Shown here: in pieces, positions 20,496 through 31,050 of the stretch
Layout: every line of letters starts with the position of its first letter
Numbering within the stretch: the first letter of the stretch is position 1
Source of the DNA: Rhodospirillum sp.
GTDB lineage: Bacteria; Pseudomonadota; Alphaproteobacteria; Dongiales; Dongiaceae
Assembly: GCA_013822765.1 (NCBI GenBank)
Contig: PNKY01000015.1
Span: 50,099 to 114,098 of the forward strand
Reading direction: 5' to 3'
Length of the DNA stretch: 64,000 bases
Notes under the pieces: generated by a model
Database searches by the model: none
The model's input: the letters and a program-made list of their open reading frames with translations, nothing else
What the model was told of the DNA's origin: nothing
Made by a program: the position numbers and the translations under genes

Positions 20496-22292
20496 CTAGC
20501 TCCGCTCGTACAGCTTCTTGAGCGTGTCGCCCCACTTTTCGCGGATCTTGTGGCGGCGGATCTTCAGCGAGGGCGTCAGCATCGCGTTGTCGATGGTGAA
20601 GCTGTCCGGCAGCACGGCGAAGCGGCGGACGCGCTCGAGCGGGGCGAGCATGGAGTTCACGCGATCGACCGCGGCGCCGACGGCGCGGGTGAAAGCGGGG
20701 TTCTCCACCAGTGCTGCGAGATCGTCGGCAGCGTTGTTGCGCGCGGCCCACTCCTTGGTGAAGTCGGGGTCTGGCACGATGAGCGCGACCAGGTGCGGAT
20801 GGCGGTCGCCATGCACCATCGCCTGCGCGACCTCGGGCTGCAGCACCAGGAAGCCTTCGACGCGCGCGGGCGAGACATTGTCGCCGCCGGACAGCACGAT
20901 GATGTCCTTCTTGCGGTCGGTGATCTTGAGGTATCCGTCGCCGTCGAACTCGCCGATGTCGCCGGTGTAGAGCCAGCCGTCGCCGATCGCGCGCTCGGTC
21001 GCGTCGGGATCGCGCCAATAGCCCTTCATCACGGCTTCGCCCTTGACCAGGATCTCGCCATCCTCGGCAATGCGCGCCTGCAGGCCATCGAAGATCGGGC
21101 CGACGGTGTCGATCTTGATCTTCTTCGGGCGGTTAGCGCTGATCACGGGCGAGGCCTCGGTCTGGCCGTAGCCCTGCAGCAGCGGCACGCCGAGCGCCAG
21201 GAAGAACACGCCGATCTCGTAGTTGAGCGCGGCGCCGCCGGACACGAACGCCTTGAGGCGCCCGCCGAACCGCTTGCCGACCTTGCGCCGCACCAGCAGG
21301 TCGCACAGGAAATTCTGGACGCGCTCCTTGAAGGTGAGCGTGCCGGGGTGCTCGTAGTTCTTGCGGCCGAGCGTATAGGCGAGATCGAACATCTTGCGCT
21401 GGAACGGCGTCGCCTTCAAAAGGCCGCGCTGGATGCGCTGGTGGATGACCTCGTAGAGCCGCGGCACGGCGGTCATGATGGTCGGCTTGGCTTCCGCCAT
21501 GTTGTCGGTCAGCTTGTCGATGCTCTCGGCGTAATAGATCTGCGCGCCGATGGATATCGGCAGGAACTGACCCGCCGTGTGCTCGTAGGAGTGCGACAGC
21601 GGCAGGAACGACAGGAACACGTCGTTGCCCATGCCGACCTCCTGCAGCAGCTTGTAGGCGCCCTTGATGTTGCAGAGGATCGAGCCGTGGGTCAGCATCA
21701 CGCCCTTGGGCACGCCGCCGGTGCCCGAGGTGTAGATGATGCAGCAGGTCTCGTCGCGGGCGAGCGAACCGACCCGCTCTTCGATATCGGCGTCGAGCTT
21801 CGGATCGCCCAGGCTCATCGCCTCGCTCCAGCTGAGGAAGCGCAGCGGCAGCTGCTGGGTCTGGCTCAGGCTCTCCATCGCGATCAGGAAATTCAGCTCC
21901 GGCGCCAGCATGGAGGCCGGCAGGACGCGCTTGGCAATGCCGGGATTGGAGATGATGACCCCGCGCGCGCCGCTGTGGGTGAGGACGTGCCGGTTGTCGT
22001 CGACCGTGTTGGTCGAGAAGGCCGGCACGGTGATCGCGCCGACCGCCATGATGGCGAGGTCGGAGATCAGCCATTCCGGCCGGTTCTCCGCGATCAGCGC
22101 GACGCGGTCGCCCGGCTTGACGCCGAGGGCGATCAGGCCGCGCGCGAGCGCCCGCACGTCGGCGGCGACGCGATTCCAGCGGATCGGCTTGAACGCGCTC
22201 TCGTCCTTGCGCCACAGGAACGGCTTGCTGCCCAGCTTCTGCGCCTGGTCGAAGAACAGCCGCGGCAGGCTCGGGATGGTGTCGTAGTTCAT
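20496..22292 (-). CDS. long-chain fatty-acid--CoA ligase (AMP-dependent synthetase)
   Basis: CCIIYTSGTGGVPKGVMLTHGS; GYGQTEASPVISANRP; YTGDIGEFDGDGYLKITDRKKDIIVLSGGDNVSP. Confidence 0.95.
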   Translation of the reverse strand: MNYDTIPSLPRLFFDQAQKLGSKPFLWRKDESAFKPIRWNRVAADVRALARGLIALGVKPGDRVALIAENRPEWLISDLAIMAVGAITVPAFSTNTVDDNRHVLTHSGARGVIISNPGIAKRVLPASMLAPELNFLIAMESLSQTQQLPLRFLSWSEAMSLGDPKLDADIEERVGSLARDETCCIIYTSGTGGVPKGVMLTHGSILCNIKGAYKLLQEVGMGNDVFLSFLPLSHSYEHTAGQFLPISIGAQIYYAESIDKLTDNMAEAKPTIMTAVPRLYEVIHQRIQRGLLKATPFQRKMFDLAYTLGRKNYEHPGTLTFKERVQNFLCDLLVRRKVGKRFGGRLKAFVSGGAALNYEIGVFFLALGVPLLQGYGQTEASPVISANRPKKIKIDTVGPIFDGLQARIAEDGEILVKGEAVMKGYWRDPDATERAIGDGWLYTGDIGEFDGDGYLKITDRKKDIIVLSGGDNVSPARVEGFLVLQPEVAQAMVHGDRHPHLVALIVPDPDFTKEWAARNNAADDLAALVENPAFTRAVGAAVDRVNSMLAPLERVRRFAVLPDSFTIDNAMLTPSLKIRRHKIREKWGDTLKKLYERS

Positions 22293-22822
22293 GAATGGTC
22301 CTCGACCGGCAGGGCGCCGAACGCTGCGGCATAGCGCACTGTGCCCTTGGCGCGCAATGCGCCGGGTCTCAGCTCCAAGGCCATGAAGGCAGCGCCGGGG
22401 TACGGCGAGCGCAGCCCGCGCGCGGTCTCGGCGGAAAATCCGAAGCGCTGGTAGAAGGTCGGATCGCCGACCACGATGATGGCGGCGAGCCCGCGAGCGG
22501 TGCAGGCCCGGATCCCGGCCTTGGTGAGCGCGCTGCCGATGCCCTTGCGCTGATGCTCCGGGCGCACGGCGAGGGGGGCGAGGGCGGCCGCCTCGGTCAC
22601 CCGCCCCTTGGCGCCTTCGATCGGGAGGCGGCTGAACAGGACATGCCCCACCAGCTCGCCGCGCTCGCCGACCGCAACCAGCGAAACGAGGCTGTCACCG
22701 TCGGCCCGCAGCTGGTCGACCAGGTCCGCTTCCGCGCGCTGGCCGAAGGCGTGCGCGAGGATGTCGCGGATGTGGGGAATATCGCCCGGCTGCTCGACGC
22801 GGATGACGATCGGCTTGGTCAT
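22289..22822 (-). CDS. GNAT-family N-acetyltransferase
   Basis: LAPLAVRPEHQRKGIGSALTKAGIRACTARG acetyl-CoA binding motif; ATGA overlap with the downstream gene. Confidence 0.92.
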   Translation of the reverse strand: MTKPIVIRVEQPGDIPHIRDILAHAFGQRAEADLVDQLRADGDSLVSLVAVGERGELVGHVLFSRLPIEGAKGRVTEAAALAPLAVRPEHQRKGIGSALTKAGIRACTARGLAAIIVVGDPTFYQRFGFSAETARGLRSPYPGAAFMALELRPGALRAKGTVRYAAAFGALPVEDHS

Positions 22823-22993
22823 GCTGCGGCCGCCGCGCTGATCTGATGGAATATGGGACAGGATCGCGTCATTTCGTCGGGATTTGTGACAGTTGGCTCA
22901 CTTGGCGAGGCGGTGGGTGTTCCCATATAAATCAGGTCGAGACAAATGCCAAAGCCCCGTGGTTGCTCGGGGCATTACCCCAGGATCCCAGCC

Positions 22994-24781
22994 ATGACCC
23001 CCGAAGGCGCCGCCGCCCAGACACTCCCCACCTGGAACCTCGCCGATCTCTATGCCGGCCCTGATGCGCCGGAGGTGGAGCGCGACCTCAAGGACGCGGG
23101 CGCCAAGGCCACCGCCTTCCGTCAGCAATATGAAGGCAAGCTGGCGAGCCTCAACGGCGCGGACTTCCTGGCCGCGATCCTCGCCTATGAGCGGATCCAG
23201 GAGATCCTGGGTCGGGTGATGAGCTTCGCCCAGTTGCTTTATGCCGGCGACATGTCGAACACCGAATTCGGCCGATTCCAGCAGAACACCAACGAGCGCG
23301 CGACGCAGATCTCGCTCGAGACGCTGTTCTTCACCCTGGAGATCAACAAGCTGTCCGATGCCGACATGCAGGCGAAGCTGGGCCACGCGCCGCTGCGGCG
23401 CTTTGTGCCCTGGCTGGATACCGTCCGCGCATTCCGTCCGCATCAGCTGTCGGACGACCTCGAGAAGATGCTGCACGAGCGCGACGTCGTCGGCCGTCAG
23501 GCGTGGATGCGCCTGTTCGACGAGACCATGGCCGACCTGCGCTTCGACGTCGACGGCAAGAAGCTGACCAGCAACGAGGCGCTGAACCTGCTCTATGAGC
23601 AAGACGTCGCCAAGCGCAAGATTGCCGCCGACGCGGTCTCCAAGGGCCTCGGCGACAACAAGCGGGTGTTCGCGCTGGTCACCAACACCCTCGCCAAGGA
23701 AAAGGAGATCGACGACAAGTGGCGCAAGTTCGCGCGCCCGGTCTCCTCGCGCAACCTCGCCAACCAGGTCGAGGACGAGGTGGTGGATGCGCTGGTCTCC
23801 GCGGTCAAGGCGAACTATCCCAAGCTGTCGCACCGCTATTACAAGCTGAAGGCCAAGTGGCTCGGACTGCCGAAGCTCAACTACTGGGACCGCAACGCGC
23901 CGCTGCCGGACGATGACGACACGCCGATCGCGTGGAGCGAGGCGCAGTCGCTGGTGCTGACCGCCTACAATGCCTTCTCGCCCAAGCTGGCAGAAGTCGG
24001 CCGCACCTTCTTCGACAAGGGCTGGATCGACGTGCCGCCGCGGCCGGGCAAGGCGCCCGGCGCCTTCGCCCATCCGACGGTGCCGAGCGCGCATCCCTAT
24101 CTGCTGCTGAACTATCACGGCCGCACGCGCGACGTGATGACCCTGGCGCACGAACTGGGGCACGGTGTGCACCAAGTGCTGGCGGCGCCGCAGGGCCAGC
24201 TGCTGTGCGACACGCCGCTGACCCTTGCGGAAACAGCGTCGGTGTTCGGCGAGATGCTGACCTTCCAGGCGCTGCTGAAGCGCGAGACAGATCCGGAGGA
24301 GCGCAAGGTCCTGCTGGCCGGCAAGGTCGAGGACATGCTGAACACGGTCGTGCGCCAGATCGCGATGCACGAATACGAGACCAGGCTGCACGCTTCGCGG
24401 CGCGAGGGCGAACTGACGCCGGAGCAGGTGTCCGAGATCTGGCTTGCGACCCAGCGCGAGGCGCTGGGCGACGGCGTTGATCTGCCGGAGGGCACGGGCT
24501 ACGCGACCTATTGGGCCTATATCCCGCACTTCATCCATGTGCCGTTCTATGTCTACGCCTATGCGTTCGGCGATTGCCTGGTGAACTCGTTGTACGCGGC
24601 CTACCAGCAGGCCGAGGCCGGCTTCGCGGAGAAGTATCTGGACATGCTGCGCGCCGGCGGCACCAAGCGGCACAAGGAGCTGCTGGCGCCGTTCGGCTTG
24701 AACGCCGCCGATCCGGCATTCTGGTCCAAGGGGCTCGGTGTGATCTCGGGCTTCATCGACGAGCTGGAGAAAATGGGGTGA
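22994..24781 (+). CDS. pepF: M3-family oligoendopeptidase F
   Basis: Zn motif LAHELGHGVHQ; overall M3B-type sequence. Confidence 0.93.
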   Translation: MTPEGAAAQTLPTWNLADLYAGPDAPEVERDLKDAGAKATAFRQQYEGKLASLNGADFLAAILAYERIQEILGRVMSFAQLLYAGDMSNTEFGRFQQNTNERATQISLETLFFTLEINKLSDADMQAKLGHAPLRRFVPWLDTVRAFRPHQLSDDLEKMLHERDVVGRQAWMRLFDETMADLRFDVDGKKLTSNEALNLLYEQDVAKRKIAADAVSKGLGDNKRVFALVTNTLAKEKEIDDKWRKFARPVSSRNLANQVEDEVVDALVSAVKANYPKLSHRYYKLKAKWLGLPKLNYWDRNAPLPDDDDTPIAWSEAQSLVLTAYNAFSPKLAEVGRTFFDKGWIDVPPRPGKAPGAFAHPTVPSAHPYLLLNYHGRTRDVMTLAHELGHGVHQVLAAPQGQLLCDTPLTLAETASVFGEMLTFQALLKRETDPEERKVLLAGKVEDMLNTVVRQIAMHEYETRLHASRREGELTPEQVSEIWLATQREALGDGVDLPEGTGYATYWAYIPHFIHVPFYVYAYAFGDCLVNSLYAAYQQAEAGFAEKYLDMLRAGGTKRHKELLAPFGLNAADPAFWSKGLGVISGFIDELEKMG

Positions 24782-24797
24782 CGGCCCGGCCGTCCTC

Positions 24798-26147
24798 ATG
24801 ACAGACGAGCGCAACTCCCTCGGCGGGCGCGTCATGCGCTATGCCCGCGTCGGCCGCGCGGTCGGCGGGCTGGCGGCGCGCGTGGCGGGCCAGCGCTATC
24901 TCGGCCTCAAGATCGACCGCGCCGAGCATGCGGCGGAGCTGACGGCTGCGCTCGGCGGGCTCAAGGGGCCGCTGATGAAAGTGGCGCAGATCATGTCCAC
25001 CATCCCGGACGCGCTGCCCAAGGAGTATGTGCAGGAGCTGCAGCAGCTGCAGGCCAACGCGCCGGCGATGGGCTGGCCGTTCGTCAAGCGCCGCATGGCA
25101 GCGGAGCTTGGCAGCAGCTGGCAGGGCAAGTTCAAGAGCTTCGAGCATGAGGCGGCGGCCGCGGCCTCGCTCGGCCAGGTGCATCGCGCAGTCGGGCATG
25201 ACGGCGTGGCGCTGGCCTGCAAGCTGCAATATCCCGACATGGCGTCGGCGGTGGAGGCAGACCTCTCTCAGCTCAGCATCATCTTCTCGGTCTACGAGCG
25301 CTACGACCGGGCGATCCACACCAAGGAGATCCACGGCGAGATCGGCGACCGCCTGCGCGAGGAGCTGGACTACGAGCTGGAAGGCCGCCACATGGCGCTC
25401 TATCGCCATATGCTGGCGGGCGAGAAGCACGTGCATCTGCCCGAGCCCCAACTCGACCTGTCGACCAAGCGCCTCCTGACCATGAGTTGGATCGAAGGCA
25501 AGCCGGTGATGCAGATGCTGGCGGGCAAGCCCTCGCTCGAGCTGCGCAACCGCATCGCCTACAACATGTTCCGCGCCTGGTACGTGCCGTTCTACGAATA
25601 CGGCGTCATCCACGGCGATCCGCATCTCGGGAACTACACCATGCGGCCGAACGGCGATGTGAACCTGCTGGATTTCGGCTGCATCCGCATCTTCGAGCCG
25701 AAATTCGTGAAGGGCGTGATCGATCTCTATTTCGCGCTGCTCAACGACGATCGCGACCTCGCGGTCTCGGCCTACGAGAGCTGGGGCTTCAAGGGCCTAT
25801 CGCGCGAGGTGATCGACGTCCTTAACCGCTGGGCCCACTTCGTCTACGGGCCGCTACTGGAGGACAAAGAGCGCAAGATCCAGGACGCCGAAACCGGCGT
25901 CTATGGCCGCGAGGTGGCGGAGGGCGTGCATGCCGAGCTGCGCCGCCTCGGCCCGGTGACGCCGCCCAAGGAATTCGTGTTCATGGACCGCGCCGCCATC
26001 GGCCTTGGCTCAGTGTTCATGCACCTCAAGGCCGAGATCAACTGGTATCAGCTGTTCCACGAACTCATCAAAGGCTTCGACGTCAAGGCGCTGGAGAAGC
26101 GCCAAAAGGCGGCGCTCAAGGAAGCCGGCCTCAAGAAGCAGCGTTAG
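24798..26147 (+). CDS. ABC1/AarF (UbiB-like) kinase family protein
   Basis: KVAQIMSTIPDALPKEYVQELQQLQ; AAAASLGQVHRA; VIHGDPHLGNYTMRPNGDVNLLDFGCIR. Confidence 0.95.
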   Translation: MTDERNSLGGRVMRYARVGRAVGGLAARVAGQRYLGLKIDRAEHAAELTAALGGLKGPLMKVAQIMSTIPDALPKEYVQELQQLQANAPAMGWPFVKRRMAAELGSSWQGKFKSFEHEAAAAASLGQVHRAVGHDGVALACKLQYPDMASAVEADLSQLSIIFSVYERYDRAIHTKEIHGEIGDRLREELDYELEGRHMALYRHMLAGEKHVHLPEPQLDLSTKRLLTMSWIEGKPVMQMLAGKPSLELRNRIAYNMFRAWYVPFYEYGVIHGDPHLGNYTMRPNGDVNLLDFGCIRIFEPKFVKGVIDLYFALLNDDRDLAVSAYESWGFKGLSREVIDVLNRWAHFVYGPLLEDKERKIQDAETGVYGREVAEGVHAELRRLGPVTPPKEFVFMDRAAIGLGSVFMHLKAEINWYQLFHELIKGFDVKALEKRQKAALKEAGLKKQR

Positions 26148-26171
26148 ACCTCACATCTGGGAAGAACCAAC

Positions 26172-26816
26172 ATGGCATTGACGTTCTATTTCGGCTCCGG
26201 CTCGCCCTTCGCGTGGAAGGTGTGGCTGACGCTCGAGCACAAGGGCATCGCCTACACGCCGAAGCGCTTGTCTTTCGACAATGACGAGACCAGAAAGCCG
26301 GAGTTCCTGGCGATCAATCCGCGCGGCCGGGTGCCCGCGATCGTCGACGACGGCTTCGCGCTCTATGAATCGAACGCGATCTGCGAGTACCTGGAAGAGC
26401 AGTACCCGCAGAAGTCGCTGTTGCCGAAGGATCCGAAGGGCCGCGCGCTGGTGCGCCGGCTGATCGGCGAGTGCGAGGACGGCCTCTACAAGCCGGGCAG
26501 CGACCTGATGTCCAAGGTGCTGTACGTATCGCCGGCAGAGCGCGATCCGAAGCAGATCGACGAAGCGAAAGCCAGGCTGCGCGAGGAGCTGGCCTACTGG
26601 CAGGGCTATCTTAAGGGCGATTTCTTCGCCGGCCAGCTCAGCCTTGCCGACTTCTCGATCTACCCCTACCTGCGCATGCCGGTGCGAGTGGAGGAGCGCG
26701 CGCCCGGCCTCGGCCTCAAGCGCGAGGACCTGCCGGCCAACATCGCAGCCTGGATGAAGCGGATCGAGGCCTTGCCCTATTTCGAGAAGACGATCCCGCC
26801 GCACTGGAGGGGATAG
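26172..26816 (+). CDS. glutathione S-transferase family protein
   Basis: N-terminal thioredoxin-like GST domain (PEFLAINPRGRVPAIVDDGFALYESNAICEYLEEQYP). Confidence 0.93.
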   Translation: MALTFYFGSGSPFAWKVWLTLEHKGIAYTPKRLSFDNDETRKPEFLAINPRGRVPAIVDDGFALYESNAICEYLEEQYPQKSLLPKDPKGRALVRRLIGECEDGLYKPGSDLMSKVLYVSPAERDPKQIDEAKARLREELAYWQGYLKGDFFAGQLSLADFSIYPYLRMPVRVEERAPGLGLKREDLPANIAAWMKRIEALPYFEKTIPPHWRG

Positions 26817-27058
26817 GCAGGTGTTTCGCGGCCTGCCCAGGTCGTTTCACAGCTGGGCCTTGGCCTTAGGCACGCCTTGTTCGCTCAAGCCAAACTGTGC
26901 AATATGCGCGCGCTTTGCGTAAGTGAGCGGATTCGACGCAGCTGACGGTCGAAATTCGGCCAATCGCGGGGGAATTCTGCAAATTCAGGCGAGGGGAAGG
27001 CGCTAGCCTCGACCTTGCTTCAGGGGTGACACCGGATGCGTGAACCGGGGGAGAGAGC

Positions 27059-28207
27059 ATGAAAATCGGCGTGGTGAAGGAGCGGCGGCCTAACGAAAAG
27101 CGCTGCGCGGTTTCTCCCGATACGATCAAGAAATTTGTGGGCCTGGGTGCGGAGGTGGTGGTCGAAGCCGGCGCCGGCGAAGGCTGCTCGATCCCCGACA
27201 GCGTGTACCAGGCGGCCGGCGCCAAGATCGTGCCGGATGCCCGCGCGGCCCTGTTCGATGCCGACGTAGTGCTGAAGGTGCAACGGCCGCTGACCGCCGC
27301 CGAAGGCGGGCCGGACGAGCTGTCGCTGATGAAGCGCGGCGCAATGCTGGTCGCCAGCCTCAATCCCTACGGCGCCAAGGACCAGATCGGCGGCTATGCC
27401 CAGGCGGGCGTGATCGCCTGCGCCATGGAGCTGATGCCGCGCATCAGCCGCGCCCAGAACATGGACGTGCTGTCGTCGCAGTCGAACCTCGCCGGCTACA
27501 AGGCGGTGCTGGATGCGGCGGCGGAGTTCGGTCGCGCCTTTCCGATGATGATGACCGCGGCCGGCACGGTCGCCCCGGCGCGCGTGTTCGTCATGGGCGT
27601 CGGCGTCGCGGGCCTGCAGGCGATCGCGACCGCGCGGCGTTTGGGCGCCATCGTCTCGGCGACCGACGTGCGCCCGGCCACCAAGGAGCAGGTGGAAAGC
27701 CTTGGCGCCACCTTCGTCGCGGTCGAGGACGAGGAATTCAAGCAGGCTGAAACCGCCGGCGGGTACGCCAAGGAAATGAGCGACGCCTACAAGGCGAAGC
27801 AGGCGGCGCTGGTCGCCGAGCATATCAAGAAGCAGGACATCATCATCACCACTGCGCTGATCCCGGGCCGCAAGGCGCCGGTGCTGGTCAGCGAGGACAT
27901 GGTGAAGAGCATGAAGCCGGGCTCGGTCATCGTCGACCTGGCGGTGGAGCAGGGCGGCAACTGCCCGCTGTCCGAAGTCGGCAAGGTGGTGGAGAAGCAC
28001 GGCGTGAAGCTGGTCGGCCACGCCAACGTGCCGAGCCGCCTCGCCGCCGACGCAACCTCGCTCTATGCCCGGAACCTGCTGAATTTCCTGACGCTCCTGA
28101 TCGACAAGGAGACCAAGGGCCTCAAGATCAACTGGGAGGATGAGATCGTGAAAGGCGTGGCGCTAACCCGCGACGGCCAGATCATCCATCCGAACTTCAA
28201 GGCGTAA
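27059..28207 (+). CDS. pntAA: NAD(P) transhydrogenase subunit alpha part 1
   Basis: MKIGVVKERRPNEKRCAVSPDTIKKFVGLGAEVVVE; VFVMGVGVAGLQAIATARRLGAIVSATDVRP. Confidence 0.95.
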   Translation: MKIGVVKERRPNEKRCAVSPDTIKKFVGLGAEVVVEAGAGEGCSIPDSVYQAAGAKIVPDARAALFDADVVLKVQRPLTAAEGGPDELSLMKRGAMLVASLNPYGAKDQIGGYAQAGVIACAMELMPRISRAQNMDVLSSQSNLAGYKAVLDAAAEFGRAFPMMMTAAGTVAPARVFVMGVGVAGLQAIATARRLGAIVSATDVRPATKEQVESLGATFVAVEDEEFKQAETAGGYAKEMSDAYKAKQAALVAEHIKKQDIIITTALIPGRKAPVLVSEDMVKSMKPGSVIVDLAVEQGGNCPLSEVGKVVEKHGVKLVGHANVPSRLAADATSLYARNLLNFLTLLIDKETKGLKINWEDEIVKGVALTRDGQIIHPNFKA

Positions 28208-28220
28208 GGGAGAGCGCGCC

Positions 28221-28556
28221 ATGGAAACCACCGTCGCGGAAACCGCAGGTCAAATGGCCGAAGGCATAGCCCACGCGCCGTTCGTGTTCCTGTTCACCGT
28301 GTTCGTGCTGGCCTGCTTCGTCGGGTACTACGTGGTGTGGCGGGTGACGCCGGCGCTGCACTCGCCGCTGATGGCGGTCACCAACGGCATCTCCTCGGTC
28401 ATCATCGTCGGTGCGCTGATCGCGGCTGGTCCGGCCGATTTCAGCTTCAGCCAGATCATGGGTTTCCTCGGGGTGGCGCTAGCCTCGGTCAACATCTTCG
28501 GCGGGTTCCTGGTGACCTACCGCATGCTCTCCATGTTCAAGAAGAAGGGCCGCTGA
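28221..28556 (+). CDS. pntAB: NAD(P) transhydrogenase subunit alpha part 2
   Basis: 111 aa, VFVLACFVGYYVVWRVTPALHSPLMAVTNGISSVIIVGAL; operon context. Confidence 0.95.
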   Translation: METTVAETAGQMAEGIAHAPFVFLFTVFVLACFVGYYVVWRVTPALHSPLMAVTNGISSVIIVGALIAAGPADFSFSQIMGFLGVALASVNIFGGFLVTYRMLSMFKKKGR

Positions 28557-28578
28557 GGCGGATCGGGGGAATAGAGAC

Positions 28579-29973
28579 ATGAACGAGACCCTCACCGCCT
28601 TCTTGTATCTGATCGCGTCGATCTGCTTCATCATGTCGTTGCGCGGCCTCTCCTCGCCGGAGACCTCGCGCGGCGGCCTGATGTACGGCGTCGGCGGCAT
28701 GGTGATCGCGATCCTCACCACCGTCGCGCTGCCGATCGTGCAGAGCTACTGGTGGATCATCGGCGGCATCGCTGCCGGCGGCCTGGTCGGTACGGTCATT
28801 GCCAAGCGCATCCAGATGACGGCGCTGCCGCAGCTGGTTGCCGCTTTCCACTCGCTGGTCGGCCTGGCGGCGGTCGCGGTGGCGGCGGCGGCGTTCTACG
28901 CCCCGCACAAGTTCGGCATCGGCGAGGTCGGTGCGATCCATCCGGGCAGCCTGGTGGAGATGGGCCTCGGCGTCGCGGTCGGCGCCGTCACCTTCACCGG
29001 GTCGATCATCGCTTTCGCCAAGCTGCAGGCGCTGATGTCCGGCGCGCCCCTGGTGTTTCCGGGTCAGCACGTTCTCAATGCCCTGCTCGGGATCGGCATC
29101 ATCGTGCTGATCGTTGCGGTGATCTTCACGCAGTCGCCGGTCGCCTTCTGGGGGCTGGTGGCGGTGTCGCTGCTGCTCGGCTTCCTGCTGATCCTGCCGA
29201 TCGGCGGCGCCGACATGCCGGTGGTCGTCTCGATGCTCAACTCCTATTCGGGCTGGGCGGCCTGCGGCATCGGCTTCACGCTCTCCAATACGCTGTTGAT
29301 CGTGACCGGCGCGCTGGTCGGCTCCTCGGGCGCGATCCTCAGCTACATCATGTGCAAGGGCATGAACCGCTCGATCTTCAACGTGATCCTGGGCGGCTTC
29401 GGCACCGACGGCGGCACCGCCGCCGCGGCCGGCAAGGGCGGCGACAAGCCGGTGAAGGCCGGCAGCGCGGAAGACGCCGCCTTCATCATGAAGAACGCCG
29501 CCAGCGTGATCATCGTGCCGGGCTACGGCATGGCGGTGGCGCAGGCCCAGCACGCGCTGCGCGAGATGGCGGACCTGCTGAAGCACGAAGGCGCCAAGGT
29601 GTCCTACGCCATCCATCCGGTCGCGGGCCGCATGCCCGGCCATATGAACGTGCTGCTGGCCGAGGCCAACGTGCCGTACGACGAAGTGTTCGAGCTGGAG
29701 GACATCAACCGTGACTTTGCGCAGGCGGACGTCGCGTTCGTGATCGGCGCCAACGACGTCACCAACCCGGCCGCCAAGACCGATCCCAAGAGCCCGATCT
29801 ACGGCATGCCGATCCTGGACGTGGAGCAGGCCAAGACGGTGCTGTTCGTGAAACGCTCGATGGCGTCGGGCTATGCCGGCGTCGACAACGAGCTGTTCTT
29901 CCGCAACAACACGATGATGCTGTTCGGCGACGCCAAGAAGATGTGCGAGGACATCGTCAAGTCGCTCGGCTGA
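28579..29973 (+). CDS. pntB: NAD(P) transhydrogenase subunit beta
   Basis: 464 aa; VPGYGMAVAQAQHALREMADLLKHEGAKVSYAIHPVAGRMPGHMNVLLAEANVPYDEVFELEDIN. Confidence 0.97.
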   Translation: MNETLTAFLYLIASICFIMSLRGLSSPETSRGGLMYGVGGMVIAILTTVALPIVQSYWWIIGGIAAGGLVGTVIAKRIQMTALPQLVAAFHSLVGLAAVAVAAAAFYAPHKFGIGEVGAIHPGSLVEMGLGVAVGAVTFTGSIIAFAKLQALMSGAPLVFPGQHVLNALLGIGIIVLIVAVIFTQSPVAFWGLVAVSLLLGFLLILPIGGADMPVVVSMLNSYSGWAACGIGFTLSNTLLIVTGALVGSSGAILSYIMCKGMNRSIFNVILGGFGTDGGTAAAAGKGGDKPVKAGSAEDAAFIMKNAASVIIVPGYGMAVAQAQHALREMADLLKHEGAKVSYAIHPVAGRMPGHMNVLLAEANVPYDEVFELEDINRDFAQADVAFVIGANDVTNPAAKTDPKSPIYGMPILDVEQAKTVLFVKRSMASGYAGVDNELFFRNNTMMLFGDAKKMCEDIVKSLG

Positions 29974-29988
29974 TTCTTGGGGTGATCC

Positions 29989-30465
29989 TTAGACCTGCGT
30001 GAGTGGCAGCGCAGTCGTCTCCTTGATCTTTTCCATCACGAAGCTCGACGACACGTCGCTGAGCGAGATGCGCGCGATCAGGCGCTTGTAGAGCGCGTCG
30101 TAGCCGGCGACGTCCGGCACCACCGCCTGCAGCAGGTAGTCGATGTCGCCGGTGGTGCGGTAGACGCCGACGATCTCCGGGATGTCGCGCACCGCGGCGG
30201 AGAATTTCTCCAGCCAGTTTGCCTCGTGCTGGGCCGTGCGCACGGCAATGAAGGCGGTGAGGGCGAGATTGAGCTTGGCCGGATCGAGCAGCGCCACCCG
30301 CGCGCGGATCACGCCCTCTTCCTCCAGGCGCTTGATCCGGCGCCAGCAGGCGTTGCGCGACAGGTGGACCCGCTCCGACAGCTCGTCCACCGACAGGGTG
30401 GCGTCCTTCTGCAGGGCGCCCAGCAGGGCGCGATCGATGTCATCTATCACAGAGAATGCCTCCAT
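29989..30465 (-). CDS. Lrp/AsnC-family transcriptional regulator
   Basis: DDIDRALLGALQKDATLSVDELSERVHLSRNACWRRIKRLEEEGVIRARVALLD; ligand domain GDIDYLLQAVVPD. Confidence 0.95.
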   Translation of the reverse strand: MEAFSVIDDIDRALLGALQKDATLSVDELSERVHLSRNACWRRIKRLEEEGVIRARVALLDPAKLNLALTAFIAVRTAQHEANWLEKFSAAVRDIPEIVGVYRTTGDIDYLLQAVVPDVAGYDALYKRLIARISLSDVSSSFVMEKIKETTALPLTQV

Positions 30466-30565
30466 GTTGGGACATTATCCCATATATTTACCATATAGAC
30501 GGGAAGTTTGGGATGTATTTTCGGGGGAGCTAGGGCAATATCGACTTCTCTAATGGGAGACAGTC

Positions 30566-30844
30566 ATGCCGATCCTCGATCGCCTTTTCCTCGCGCACCC
30601 GCGCACCGTGGGCGAAAGCTACCTGGAACACTGTGCTTTTGCGTTCCGGATCGGATCGCGTCTGCTGCTCGCCGGATCGGCGGCGCTGGTCCATGCGGCG
30701 GTACCCTGCCTGTGCGAGACCACCGCGTCGCGCATCATCCTTGCCATGAACGCCGACATCGTCGCCCGGCGCGCCAAGGCGAACCAGGGGGCCCATCCGG
30801 CGCAGGCCAAAGAGCCGCTGTTCGGGTTCGCCGAATACATCTGA
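30566..30844 (+). CDS. DUF6356-like small protein
   Basis: 92 aa MPILDRLFLAHPRTVGESYLEHCAFAFRIGSRLLLAGSAALVHAAVPCLCETTAS... Confidence 0.75.
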   Translation: MPILDRLFLAHPRTVGESYLEHCAFAFRIGSRLLLAGSAALVHAAVPCLCETTASRIILAMNADIVARRAKANQGAHPAQAKEPLFGFAEYI

Positions 30845-31050
30845 CATCGCTGTTTCGCTGAGCATTACGGCCGGCAAATCCCCGTTTGCCGGCACGTCGG
30901 CAACAATTCGTAAACCATATTCTCGGTAGATTGCGTCCGCGCGATCGCTCGACTTGCGCTACTATGTGTGAGGTTCGGTCGAGTCTTGGAATGGAAAGTC
31001 TCGGTGTCGCCGTGTTAGACGCCTTTTCCTACGGGGGCCAAGTTCACCCA

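Noticed and set aside
22898-24835. 645 aa minus-strand ORF antisense to pepF
   Set aside because: Shadow ORF of a confidently identified M3 peptidase
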